Origin: Haloarcula sp. CBA1127
Lineage (GTDB): Archaea; Halobacteriota; Halobacteria; Halobacteriales; Haloarculaceae
DNA: 64,000 bases
NCBI RefSeq assembly: GCF_001485575.1
Contig: NZ_BCNB01000006.1
Location: forward strand, 186,001-250,000
Direction: 5' to 3'
Position numbers and translations under genes: made by a program. Of this stretch, positions 44,320 through 53,056 are shown one piece after another (positions within the stretch are counted from its first letter, which is position 1; each line of letters starts with the position of its first letter). The notes beneath the pieces were generated by a model, which worked only from the letters and a program-made list of their open reading frames with translations, was not told where the DNA came from and did no database searches.

Positions 44320-44748
44320 ATGGGTATCGGTGGCTCGGATATGTACCGGCAGCAGATCCTCGATCACTACAAGAACCCGCGGAATTACGGGGAAATCGAG
44401 GACCCAACGTTTACCCACATCGGTGAGAACCCGATGTGCGGCGATGAAATACGGATGGATGTCGTCCTCGACGAAGACGAGGAAACCATCGAGCAGGTGG
44501 CCTTCCAGGGCGATGGCTGTGCCATCTCACAGGCCTCCGCGTCGATGCTCTCACAGGAGCTAGCTGGGATGGCGGTCGAAGACCTGAAAGCGATGGACCG
44601 CGACGATATCACAGAGATGCTCGGCGTCGACATCTCGCCGATGCGCGTCAAGTGTGCTGTTCTTGCCGAGAAGGTGGCCCAGGACGGAGCGGACATCTTC
44701 TTCGGTGAGAAAGACATCGACCGAACGGTGACCGAAGACGACGACTAA
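44320..44748 (+). CDS. sufU: Fe-S cluster assembly protein SufU (IscU-like)
   Basis: A 142-residue scaffold or sulfur acceptor with the three conserved Cys: Cys40 (NPMCGDEI), Cys67 (GDGCAISQASASM) and Cys112 (VKCAVLAEKV). DHYKNPRNYG is the family's N-terminal hallmark. It should work with SufS upstream. The start at 44320 (MGIGGSDMYRQQ) is kept because haloarchaeal homologues begin this way; Met8 is an alternative. Confidence 0.93.
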   Translation: MGIGGSDMYRQQILDHYKNPRNYGEIEDPTFTHIGENPMCGDEIRMDVVLDEDEETIEQVAFQGDGCAISQASASMLSQELAGMAVEDLKAMDRDDITEMLGVDISPMRVKCAVLAEKVAQDGADIFFGEKDIDRTVTEDDD

Positions 44749-44804
44749 CGCGGGCAGAACCACCGTCGGTATTCTTTTGACTCTATCTCGGGATAGCACA
44801 GGCC

Positions 44805-45563
44805 ATGCCAGGCAACGACTGGGACCCCGACGACTACGACGACCGCCACGGGTTCGTCCACGAGCACGGTCAGTCGGTCGTCGACCTGCTGGACCCCCAC
44901 CCCGGCGAGCGGGTACTGGATGTCGGCTGTGGCACCGGCCATCTGACGGCGGAAATCGCAGACAGCGGTGCCGAGGTGGTCGGCATCGACGCGTCGGCGG
45001 AGATGGTCGCACAGGCCAGAGACGCTTATCCGACCCTCACGTTCGAGCAGGCGGACGTGCGGTCCTATACCGCCGGCAGGCTGTTCGACGCGGTATTTTC
45101 GAACGCAGCGCTACACTGGATTCCCGGTGACGACCACGACTCGGTCCTGTCGACGGTTGCCGACGCGCTGGCCGAGAGCGGACGGTTCGTCGCGGAGTTC
45201 GGCGGACACGGTAACGTGGCCGCGATAACCAACGCACTCATCGCCGAACTGGATGCACGGGGCTACGACGCCAGTCATCCCTGGTACTTCCCGAGTATCG
45301 GCGAGTACGCGCCGCGAGTCGAAGCGCACGGGCTCGAACTGCAGTTCTCACGGCTATTCGACCGACCGACGCCGCTGGACGGCGGTGAAGACGGGCTCCA
45401 GAACTGGATTGAGATGTTCGGTGATGAGTTCTTCGCTGGTGTCGACGATAGCGAGCAAGCGGCAGTGCTGTCGGCTGTCGAGGACCGGCTCCGCCCGACG
45501 CTTTTCGACGGTGACACCTGGGTCGCAGACTACCGACGGCTGCGGCTCGTCGCCGGTCGATAG
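44805..45563 (+). CDS. Class I SAM-dependent methyltransferase
   Basis: A 252-residue enzyme with SAM motif I VLDVGCGTGHL (residues 38-48), motif II GIDASAEMV and motif IV VFSNAALHWIP. The NAALHW form resembles trans-aconitate and small-molecule methyltransferases. The promoter-like sequence tattcttttgactc lies about 35 bases upstream. Substrate unknown. Confidence 0.88.
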   Translation: MPGNDWDPDDYDDRHGFVHEHGQSVVDLLDPHPGERVLDVGCGTGHLTAEIADSGAEVVGIDASAEMVAQARDAYPTLTFEQADVRSYTAGRLFDAVFSNAALHWIPGDDHDSVLSTVADALAESGRFVAEFGGHGNVAAITNALIAELDARGYDASHPWYFPSIGEYAPRVEAHGLELQFSRLFDRPTPLDGGEDGLQNWIEMFGDEFFAGVDDSEQAAVLSAVEDRLRPTLFDGDTWVADYRRLRLVAGR

Positions 45564-45593
45564 CGGAGAAGTAGGCTGACTGGTGGCCGTTCG

Positions 45594-47603
45594 TCAGGCC
45601 AGGAACACGTGCCGCGGGCGGTCGGCCAGCACGTCCCGACCCCAGTCGACCGTCTCCGAGAAGTCATCGGAGCGGAAGAAGGCCATCGCGTCCTCCTGTG
45701 AGTCCCACTGGCTCGCAATGAACATATCATTCTCGTCGTCGTGGTTGAACAGCAGCGAGGTCTCGCGGTGGCCGTCCATCTCTTTGAGCAGACCACCGAC
45801 AGTATCGAACTTCTCGACGAAGTCGTCGTGGTACTCGGGCTTGACCGTGTAGAACATCCCCATCGTCCCGAACCCGTCGCCCTCGCCGTGACGGCCGACG
45901 ACGCCGGGGAGGTCAGTGAGATAGTCGCTGGCGGTCTGGGCGGCGTCCTCGGTGTCCCACAGCGATGCAACGGCCGCGACATCGCCGTCGGTGTCGCCGT
46001 ACACCGTCGTCTGGACGTGGGTGTCGTAGCGATCGAACGCGCTCCGGAGGTCCGTGACTTCCTCGTCGAGCGTTTCCGCGTCGGCTTCGGAGTACACGAC
46101 CAGTGCGTACACGTCCTCGCCGTGCGGTTGCCCGGCGTAGACGCCCGCTGATTCGAGCGTCTCGCGGATGGATTGAGACGATTCAGCGGTCTGGGCGTCG
46201 CCGTCGTCCGCAGTCTCGCTGCCCTCGGCACCCTCACCAAGGGAGCCGCCGAGCTGTTCCTCGACACCGTCGATATCCTTCAGGAACCCGGCTGCCGTCT
46301 CGGCGGCGTCTTTCGCCGTCCAGATGCTGACGACGTAGGTCTGACCACTGTCGGCACGCACGGCCGTCCGGACGTGGCGGTCGTAGTGGTCGAAGTTGCT
46401 TTCGAGGTCGGACACATCGTCAACGATATCCTCCGCATCGGCAGAGGAGTGGAACACCAGCGCGTAGTCCCCGGCGTCGTACGCGTCGCCCTCGTGCAGC
46501 CCCAGCCGACCGAGCCGCTGTGCGGCGTCGTCTATCTCTTCGAAGTCAGCTGAAACATCCGGCCGGCCGCCTGAGCTACTCGACGACCCCGAGTCGTCCT
46601 CGTCGGACGACTCCTCGGAATGTGGATGGTCGCCCTCGCTGGCGCTTCCGGGATGGGTCCCGCCGTGGCTGCCGGTGTCACCGCCGGCGTGTGCCCCAGC
46701 CTGTGCGTCGCTCGCTGTGGGCTCTTCGGCGTGGCTGTGACTCGCACCGGCATCGGCCGGCGCGTGCTCATGTTCCGCGACGTCCGCCGGTGTCTCCGGA
46801 ACCGACGCGTCGTCGGTCGGCACCCGCTGGCCGGCCAGCACGGCCGGCAGCTCGGACGGGTCGAACTTCCGGCCGACATAGAAGGGGCCAAACTCGGCGA
46901 ACTGCGAGGTCGAGGGGTCAAAGCGCATCTCCGTCAGCAGCTCCTTGATGTGGCGCATATCGTCGCTCCAGAGCGTGATGCCCCACTCCCAGTCGTCAAA
47001 GCCGATGGAGCCAGCAATCATCTGGCTCACCTCGCTCCCGTAGCCACGGCCGATGTCGCCGTGCCGTTTGATGTGGGCTGCCCGCTCCTCGAAGGAGGTG
47101 TCGTACCAGTTCTGGTCGGGCTGGCGGCGCTTGCTCATCGGGTAGAAGCAGACGAACTCCTCGTCCGGCACGTCAGGATGGAGCCGGGCCTGAATGTACT
47201 GGGCCAGCCCGGAGTCGTCGTCCACCTCGCCCTCGAAGTACTCGCGGGACTTCTCGGTGTAGCCCGAGGCCTCCGTCACGGAGACGTAGGAGAACTCCTG
47301 CTCGGTGAAGGCGGCGAACTCCGTCTGCTCGAAATGGCGTTCGGCCGCGTCGAGGTCGCCCATCGTCGGCCGCAGGTGGAGGATCATGATGTCGGCCTTG
47401 TGGCCCATGACGGTGTACACCGCCGTCTGCCCCTCCTCGGCGTCTTCGACGGCTTCGTAGGCGTCGAGGAAGCCGATCCCCTCCGAGAGCGCACGATCGC
47501 GGACTCGCTGGGGAGCGTCGCGCCAAGCGTCCCAGTCGATACTCCGGCAATCGTGCAGCGCGTACCAGCCCTCTTCCGTGGCTGGCGGCTTGCGTTGGTC
47601 CAT
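45594..47603 (-). CDS. pitA: Chlorite dismutase-like/Abm fusion protein (PitA type)
   Basis: A 669-residue fusion. Residues 1-260 are a Cld/HemQ-like domain with CFYPMSKRRQPDQNWYD (Tyr154, Lys158) and a probable heme ligand His181 in KRHGDIGRGYG. Residues about 276-345 are a His-rich acidic linker with about 12 histidines, then a Ser run. Two related alpha/beta repeats follow (about 350-460 and 490-590), then an antibiotic-monooxygenase-type domain (about 595-669). PitA proteins of haloarchaea are Cld-Abm fusions of unsettled role. HemQ-type members decarboxylate coproheme; whether this one does is unknown. The start at 47603 follows an A+T-rich leader. Confidence 0.85.
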   Translation of the reverse strand: MDQRKPPATEEGWYALHDCRSIDWDAWRDAPQRVRDRALSEGIGFLDAYEAVEDAEEGQTAVYTVMGHKADIMILHLRPTMGDLDAAERHFEQTEFAAFTEQEFSYVSVTEASGYTEKSREYFEGEVDDDSGLAQYIQARLHPDVPDEEFVCFYPMSKRRQPDQNWYDTSFEERAAHIKRHGDIGRGYGSEVSQMIAGSIGFDDWEWGITLWSDDMRHIKELLTEMRFDPSTSQFAEFGPFYVGRKFDPSELPAVLAGQRVPTDDASVPETPADVAEHEHAPADAGASHSHAEEPTASDAQAGAHAGGDTGSHGGTHPGSASEGDHPHSEESSDEDDSGSSSSSGGRPDVSADFEEIDDAAQRLGRLGLHEGDAYDAGDYALVFHSSADAEDIVDDVSDLESNFDHYDRHVRTAVRADSGQTYVVSIWTAKDAAETAAGFLKDIDGVEEQLGGSLGEGAEGSETADDGDAQTAESSQSIRETLESAGVYAGQPHGEDVYALVVYSEADAETLDEEVTDLRSAFDRYDTHVQTTVYGDTDGDVAAVASLWDTEDAAQTASDYLTDLPGVVGRHGEGDGFGTMGMFYTVKPEYHDDFVEKFDTVGGLLKEMDGHRETSLLFNHDDENDMFIASQWDSQEDAMAFFRSDDFSETVDWGRDVLADRPRHVFLA

Positions 47604-47726
47604 AGATATCGATTGCAGGTCGATAGTAAGGAAACTTCTCATGTCGTTCCGGGACGGCGACTTCTGGGCCAGCAGTTCAGGGTATGCTTTTATTAGTCCA
47701 ACGTGACAGCGAATCTATGTTGTCGC

Positions 47727-48653
47727 ATGAACAACCCAATCGATAGACGGGTCGCAGTTGCCCTCCAGTCGTACACGGTACTTGCGGTTATTGCCATTCT
47801 CATTGGTGCCGCCGTCGTACCGTATGCGGCGTCGGTTGCCGAGGGTGACGAACAGTACGTCGCTGTAGTGAACATCGACGAAACGATTTCCGGTTCTAGC
47901 GCACAGGACACGGTACAGGAGCTCCGCGAACTCCGCAGCAACGAGTCAGTCGAAGCGGTCGTCCTCCGGATATCAAGCCCCGGTGGGAGCGCCGCCTCCA
48001 GTGAGTCGATGTATCTGGCCGTCAAGCGGCTCTCGGCGGAGAAGCCGGTGTACACGAGCGTCGACCAGTACGCCGCCTCCGGTGCGTACTACACCGCGGT
48101 CCCGAGCGACCGCATCTACGTGACGCCGGCCAGCCTCGTTGGGCACGTCGGCGTCATCGGAACCGCGCCGAGCGATGGCCTGAGTGCATCCGCAACCACT
48201 GGGCCCGACAAGGCCCATCGAGGGATGACGCGTGACCAGTACTACGCGAGCCTCGAATCGATGAAGCGAGCCTTCGTCGGTGCGGTCATGACTGAACGCG
48301 GTGACAGGCTCAACGTCTCCCGCGAGACTGTCGCTGAAGCGTCGGCCTATCAGGGCGGTCGCGCAGTCCAGACCGGCTATGCGGATGAAATCGGTGGACT
48401 CGAAGCCGCGATAGCCGGCGCGGCCGAAGAGGCCGGTCTCTCGGAGTATCAGGTCGTATACCACAACCCCGCGGACCCACAGGGGATATTCCTCCTCAGT
48501 GGCGGAAGTGGAGCCAGTGGGAACGCGACTGTCGCTGCCGAAGGCGCACCGTACACGTACCAGGGCGTCGACACAGTCCACTTCCTCATGATATACGGCA
48601 CGCCGGAGAATCAACGGGTCATCTACAACAGCACCGCACAGGGAGGTGCCTGA
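47727..48653 (+). CDS. S49-family membrane serine protease (SppA-like)
   Basis: A 308-residue protein with one N-terminal membrane helix (about 15-38) and a single S49 domain. The nucleophile is Ser118 in DQYAASGAYYTA and the likely general base is Lys162 in GPDKAHRGMTRD, matching the Ser/Lys dyad of short SppA enzymes. VVLRISSPGGSAASSESM is the family oxyanion region. It probably degrades signal-peptide remnants or membrane proteins on the outer face. It is followed immediately by a DUF4350 gene. Confidence 0.88.
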   Translation: MNNPIDRRVAVALQSYTVLAVIAILIGAAVVPYAASVAEGDEQYVAVVNIDETISGSSAQDTVQELRELRSNESVEAVVLRISSPGGSAASSESMYLAVKRLSAEKPVYTSVDQYAASGAYYTAVPSDRIYVTPASLVGHVGVIGTAPSDGLSASATTGPDKAHRGMTRDQYYASLESMKRAFVGAVMTERGDRLNVSRETVAEASAYQGGRAVQTGYADEIGGLEAAIAGAAEEAGLSEYQVVYHNPADPQGIFLLSGGSGASGNATVAAEGAPYTYQGVDTVHFLMIYGTPENQRVIYNSTAQGGA

Positions 48654-48654
48654 A

Positions 48655-49731
48655 ATGGCAGCCGATAGTTCACGTTCGAGTCCAGTCATCCGAGCAGGGT
48701 TTTTCGTTGGGATACTCGTCCTGTCGGTGATTGTCGGCACCGTCGCGATCGGTGGCGGTGCACAATCGGCTCCCGATGTAAATCAGGTGAACGCCCCGTC
48801 GTTCAACAGCGGCGAGGGCGTCGCAACTCCGGCGGACGAGAGCGGTGACCTCTCGATGTCGGCCGACGCGTCCGGGAAGGTCGTCGTTGTCGACGTCGCT
48901 CACGCCGGCGATATCGACCGCGAAGCGCTCACGCCGCTCGTCTCAACCCTGACCGAGAACGGAGCGACGGTGCGCTACCACGTCGGTGAGCGACAGAGTG
49001 GGAGCCCGCTCAACGAGTCACTCCGTTCGGCTGACGCCCTCGTCGTTCTCGGCGCAGAACAGCGCTACACCGAGAGCGAACTGAACGGCCTCTCAGCGTT
49101 CAGCGATGCAGGCGGTCGCGTGCTCTTGCTGAACGAGCCGTCACAGGCGAGTCCCGCCGGACTGGGGCTTTTCGGCCCGATTCGGTCGGATAGCGTGACC
49201 ATGCCGATGGCCCCACTGGCGAGCCAGTACGGCCTCTCGTACGGGAACGGCTACCTGTACAATATGCACGAGTACGACACCAACTACCAGAACGTCTACG
49301 CCACGCCAACAGGAGATACGGAACTCACAGCGGGCGTCGACCGAACAGTCTTCTACGCCGCGATCCCCGTCCAGGGCGGCGACACCGCCCTCACGACGAC
49401 GGAACAGACCACGCTCTCGAAGACCCGGCGACAGGACACGTACGGCGTCGTTGCCCGCTCGGGGAACGTCGTCACTGTCGGTGACACGAACGTGTTCACG
49501 CAGGAGTTCCTCTACCGGGCCGACAACGAGCAACTGGTCGGGAACCTGCTTGACTTCCTCGTTACGGGCGAGAAATCACCCGAAGACGCGCCACAAACCC
49601 AGGAATCCGGCCAGTCTGGGCCTGGCGGATCGCTCCCCGGTACCGGAGTGGGCGGTGGCGGCGCGTTGCCGTCCGAACCCGATTCAACCCCAGCTCCCGA
49701 ACCGAATGAGACGATGACGTCCGACGAGTAG
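48655..49731 (+). CDS. DUF4350 family membrane-anchored protein
   Basis: A 358-residue protein with an N-terminal signal anchor (about 12-35) and a DUF4350 domain from about 75 (KVVVVDVAHAGDIDREALTP, then ADALVVLGAEQRYTESELNG and GGRVLLLNEPSQ). This domain has a glutamine-amidotransferase-like core without the nucleophile Cys. The Pro/Gly-rich C-terminal tail (about 300-358) looks unstructured. It starts one base after the S49 protease stop, so the two are co-expressed and may be partners. Confidence 0.82.
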   Translation: MAADSSRSSPVIRAGFFVGILVLSVIVGTVAIGGGAQSAPDVNQVNAPSFNSGEGVATPADESGDLSMSADASGKVVVVDVAHAGDIDREALTPLVSTLTENGATVRYHVGERQSGSPLNESLRSADALVVLGAEQRYTESELNGLSAFSDAGGRVLLLNEPSQASPAGLGLFGPIRSDSVTMPMAPLASQYGLSYGNGYLYNMHEYDTNYQNVYATPTGDTELTAGVDRTVFYAAIPVQGGDTALTTTEQTTLSKTRRQDTYGVVARSGNVVTVGDTNVFTQEFLYRADNEQLVGNLLDFLVTGEKSPEDAPQTQESGQSGPGGSLPGTGVGGGGALPSEPDSTPAPEPNETMTSDE

Positions 49732-49797
49732 GGCGTCACCACGCCTTTTTCTCGGGTATACCAGCAACCAGAAACCGTCGAACCGCGGCGAGGACAG

Positions 49798-50115
49798 TCA
49801 GTCGTCGATGTCGAACACGCGGCGCAGTTCGCGTTCAATCTCGTCGACGTATTCGGAGAGCACGGCGTCAAGTTTCTCGTCGTCAACAATAACCGCAGAG
49901 AGCCGCTCTGTCGCGTTCTCAGGGAGCTCAACACTGAAATCGCCGTCATCGTAGAACGGCTCCGACTCGTTGAGGATCTGCTGGTCGATCGCGTGGACCA
50001 GTTCAGAGTCGTACGTGTCGTTCATCCGCTCGAAAGCGTTCTTGTAGGCCTTCTGCAGTTCCGGGAAGTAGTTCGCGTACTTGTCTTCGAACTTCTCGGG
50101 ATCGAACTCTGTCAT
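49798..50115 (-). CDS. DUF5783 family small acidic protein
   Basis: A 105-residue protein starting MTEFDPEKFEDKYANYFPEL. Highly acidic, mostly helical, with no membrane segment or metal motif. It resembles a haloarchaea-restricted family with no known role. A T-run (ctttttctcgg) at about 49745 between it and the DUF4350 gene could end the opposite transcript. Confidence 0.75.
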   Translation of the reverse strand: MTEFDPEKFEDKYANYFPELQKAYKNAFERMNDTYDSELVHAIDQQILNESEPFYDDGDFSVELPENATERLSAVIVDDEKLDAVLSEYVDEIERELRRVFDIDD

Positions 50116-50157
50116 TGCCAGAACGGTACGGGGCTGGGGATAAAGATGGCCCGATGT

Positions 50158-50391
50158 TCAGCGTTGTATCGTGCGTGCGTCCTTCCGAGGGAGGTACATC
50201 GTGAGGTACGCGACGAAACAGATGCCGAAGATGCCACCCAAGACGAGAAAGACGCGGATGTCCAGCCCGGCGATAGCTGTGAGAATCTCTTGTAGCGTCG
50301 TCCGCGGGTTCGCGAAGCCGAACGTCTCAGTGTAGGCTAGCAGGCCAGCGACGACAACGAGTGCGATATCGAACAGGCCCCGAGAGTCCAT
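50158..50391 (-). CDS. Small two-helix membrane protein
   Basis: A 77-residue protein with two hydrophobic helices (about 6-24 and 40-66) and a basic end YLPRKDARTIQR. It is 42 bases upstream of the DUF5783 gene on the same strand. No family was recognised; similar tiny membrane proteins are frequent next to transport or stress genes in this group. Confidence 0.65.
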   Translation of the reverse strand: MDSRGLFDIALVVVAGLLAYTETFGFANPRTTLQEILTAIAGLDIRVFLVLGGIFGICFVAYLTMYLPRKDARTIQR

Positions 50392-50487
50392 CGTGGGGTG
50401 TTCGGAGAAGCGGACGTATAGCTTTTATTGCTGATACTGGCGGTGGGTGTCGGACGTTGCGCCGTCGCGCGGCCCGGGATGTCTCCG

Positions 50488-51951
50488 CTACGACAGTTGG
50501 TCGCTGATAATCTCGTCAGCCGCTTCGATAAACGCCGACTCCTCCCCAGCCGGGATAGTCGCACCCGCCGCGATGTCGTGCCCGCCGCCGTCGCCGCCGA
50601 CGGACTGGGCGGCATCACGCATCACGACCGACAGGTCGACGCCCCGGCCGACCAGTGGGCCGGTCGCCCGCGAGGACACTTTCGTCTCGTCCTCGTCGGT
50701 GCTGGCGAATGCGATGATAGGCTTGTCCGAATCGACGCCGTCGGTTCCCAGCGCCATCCCGGCGACGATGCCGACGATGGTCTCGCGGATGGCGTCTCCG
50801 GCGTCGAACCACTGGACGGTCCCCGCTGGCGTGACGCCGCGCTCCTTGACGAGTGTGAGGCCTTCCGAGAGGTTCCGCCGGTGGTTCGACAGTAGCGTCC
50901 GCGCCCGCTCAAGCGGCGCGTCACGCTCGCCGAGACACACTGCCAGCCCCACATCCGCTCGCTCGTAGCGGGCGGTGGCGTTCAAAAGCGTCGAGAACTC
51001 GCTTGCGTCCCGGAGTTCCGTTCCGCGCGGTTCCGCGGTCAGCGTGTAGGTCGTGCCGATGAGCGTCTCTATCTTGTCCGCCGGGACGCCGCGCTCAACG
51101 GCACGCTGGACCAGCCCGCTGGCGACGGTCTGACGCTCGTCGTCGGAGAGGTCGGCCCACGTGCGCCAGTCATCATCGGATTTGAGATCCAGCCCAAGGC
51201 CTTCGAGGAACCGCGTCGCGCCGGCCTGGTCGTTCGAGATGCCTGGTATCGGGACTTCCGTGGCGTACTCGAGCAGTTTCGGCAGCGGCCGGGTCTGTTT
51301 GCCGTACAGCGATAGATCAGTCCCTTCTTGAAGCACATCGGCGGCGATTCCCTCCTCGACGAGACCGGCGTTGGCTCCGACGAGTTCGCCACCGACGGCC
51401 TGCATGTCCCCGACCGCGCCGACGACCGCCAGCGCGGCGAGGTCTCGGTTGTCCGTCTCTCCGGTCGAGAGTGCGCGGGCAAGGACGTACGCCGCGCCTG
51501 CACCCGAAAGCTCCGACGCACCGTTGATGCCTTCCAGCAGCGGATTGAGATGCGTCTCGAAGTCGGCGTAACCGTCGGTGTCGACGACCGCGTCGGGGTG
51601 GCAGTCGTCCGGGTCCGACGGCTGGTGGTGGTCGGCAATGATTGCCTCGAAATCGCCGGCGGCGACGTGCTCGGAGATAACGTCTAGCTGGCCGGACCCG
51701 AAATCCGTGAACAGCACGGTGTCGTACTCACGGGCCGCGATACTCTCGATTTCGGCGGCGTCGAGTTGCTTCTTGAACACGGTTTCAACGGGGATGCCGG
51801 CCCGTGACAGCGCCGCGGTGGCGATGGCGGCGCTGGTCAGCCCGTCGGCGTCGATGTGGGAGGCCAGCAACACGCGGTCGGCCGCTCGGAGTCGGTCGGC
51901 GCAGGCGGCCGCGCGGTCGGCGAGCGCTGGAACGGGGCCGGTCGTAGTCAT
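50488..51951 (-). CDS. DHH-family single-strand exonuclease (RecJ-like)
   Basis: A 487-residue phosphoesterase. Motif I is SHIDADGLTSAA (Asp34, Asp36), motif II is LFTDFGSGQLD, and motif III is IIADHHQPSD (Asp107-His108-His109). The C-terminal DHHA1 domain ends GGDGGGHDIAAGATIP. Archaeal RecJ-like proteins degrade single-stranded DNA or RNA and can associate with GINS/MCM. Two secreted-protein genes lie upstream. Confidence 0.9.
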   Translation of the reverse strand: MTTTGPVPALADRAAACADRLRAADRVLLASHIDADGLTSAAIATAALSRAGIPVETVFKKQLDAAEIESIAAREYDTVLFTDFGSGQLDVISEHVAAGDFEAIIADHHQPSDPDDCHPDAVVDTDGYADFETHLNPLLEGINGASELSGAGAAYVLARALSTGETDNRDLAALAVVGAVGDMQAVGGELVGANAGLVEEGIAADVLQEGTDLSLYGKQTRPLPKLLEYATEVPIPGISNDQAGATRFLEGLGLDLKSDDDWRTWADLSDDERQTVASGLVQRAVERGVPADKIETLIGTTYTLTAEPRGTELRDASEFSTLLNATARYERADVGLAVCLGERDAPLERARTLLSNHRRNLSEGLTLVKERGVTPAGTVQWFDAGDAIRETIVGIVAGMALGTDGVDSDKPIIAFASTDEDETKVSSRATGPLVGRGVDLSVVMRDAAQSVGGDGGGHDIAAGATIPAGEESAFIEAADEIISDQLS

Positions 51952-52026
51952 CGTACCGGGGATAGGTGCGCTCCGGCATAAAAACGTTCAGACGCGCGGG
52001 CATTCGTAGTAGAGCGGCCTGCCCGG

Positions 52027-52584
52027 TCAGGCGACCTTCCGCTGGTCGCTGAGTGTGACGGTCTGGTCGGCTGTCTCGACAGTTGTCCGGATGGTTATCC
52101 AGCCGTCCGCCTGTTCGATAGCGTAGGCGTCACTGAACGCCAGATCGACGCGCCGGGTCGTGGTGTAGGATCCGTCCGCTTCGAGTGTCCCGACGTCCTC
52201 GGAGCCCTCCCAGACCACGTCGCCACCGGTGGAGTTCCCAGCGTAAATCCGTGTGTAGACGGTGATGTCATCCGCCGTGCTGTTCTGCTGGTTCGTCAGC
52301 GTGGAAGTCACGTCACGACAGGTCCGTCCACACTCTTCGATAGAATCGACGGTGAACGCGAACGGCGGAGTGTTGGCCGCGCCGCCGTCAGAATCCCCAG
52401 TATCGCCAGTATCGGTTGTTGTGGTGTCGCTCTCGGTGGTTTCAGCTGTTTCCGTCGGGAACTCCGAGATGGCCTCGCCGCTGCTTTCCGCCTGAAACGG
52501 GCCGATACCGGCGACGAACGCTCCGCCGACACCCGCTAGCAAGAGTGCGAAGACGCCACCGACAGCGAGTAGCTTCCCGTTCAT
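52027..52584 (-). CDS. Membrane-anchored secreted protein with FxLYD-like domain
   Basis: A 185-residue protein with an N-terminal helix (MNGKLLAVGGVFALLLAGVG, then GAFVAGI) and a Ser/Thr/Asp/Glu linker (about 30-60). The extracellular domain (about 65-185) has EECGRTCRDVTSTLTNQQNS, possibly a disulfide between the two Cys. The strand pattern VTSTLTNQQNSTADDITVYT resembles FxLYD/DUF3426-type domains. The next gene upstream ends two bases from its start, so the two form an operon. Function unknown. Confidence 0.65.
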   Translation of the reverse strand: MNGKLLAVGGVFALLLAGVGGAFVAGIGPFQAESSGEAISEFPTETAETTESDTTTTDTGDTGDSDGGAANTPPFAFTVDSIEECGRTCRDVTSTLTNQQNSTADDITVYTRIYAGNSTGGDVVWEGSEDVGTLEADGSYTTTRRVDLAFSDAYAIEQADGWITIRTTVETADQTVTLSDQRKVA

Positions 52585-52585
52585 G

Positions 52586-52840
52586 TTAGCCACCGTCCTC
52601 GACCGACACGTCACTCACAGTCGGTCCAGGGCTAGCGTCGCTCCCACCGGCGAGGAACTCCTGAATCGCTTCGATGATCGCCGTCACGAAGTCAGGGACC
52701 TGATCCGGGAAGCCGCCGGGCGGGCTGACGGCGTTCGCCGTGTCGTCCCCGTCCGCTGTCGGTACGGCCGCGGCCGCTCCAGTGAGGAGTGTCAGTGCGA
52801 GCGCCAGCGTCCCGGCCGTGCGCAGTAGGGTTCGTGTCAT
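52586..52840 (-). CDS. Small secreted protein
   Basis: An 84-residue protein beginning MTRTLLRTAGTLALALTLLT, a Sec-type signal ending near residue 24 (GAAAAVPTADG). The mature part is about 60 residues, with one hydrophobic helix VPDFVTAIIEAIQEFLAGG. It is the first gene of a two-gene operon with the FxLYD-like protein. An in-frame GTG two codons earlier is the alternative start. No family recognised. Confidence 0.6.
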   Translation of the reverse strand: MTRTLLRTAGTLALALTLLTGAAAAVPTADGDDTANAVSPPGGFPDQVPDFVTAIIEAIQEFLAGGSDASPGPTVSDVSVEDGG

Positions 52841-53056
52841 CCTCACGTGTTCGTTGCTCCCGGCACCTCATCAAGTAGCCAGACGGTAAGGTCGAATAGT
52901 CACGGATTTCCGTCGTTTTAGCCGATTAACCCCGTATTAAATTGAGTAATACCCTGTTATTATAACCGCATCAGTCCTACTCTGTGACATGAATGCTGTT
53001 ACGACCAAGCCACAGTCGGAGCCGAATCGAGTTATCTGCCTAACGGAGCAGTCCCG

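Noticed and set aside
46620..47696. 358-codon plus-strand frame over pitA
   Set aside because: Antisense shadow of the Cld/Abm fusion; its residues lack domain features.
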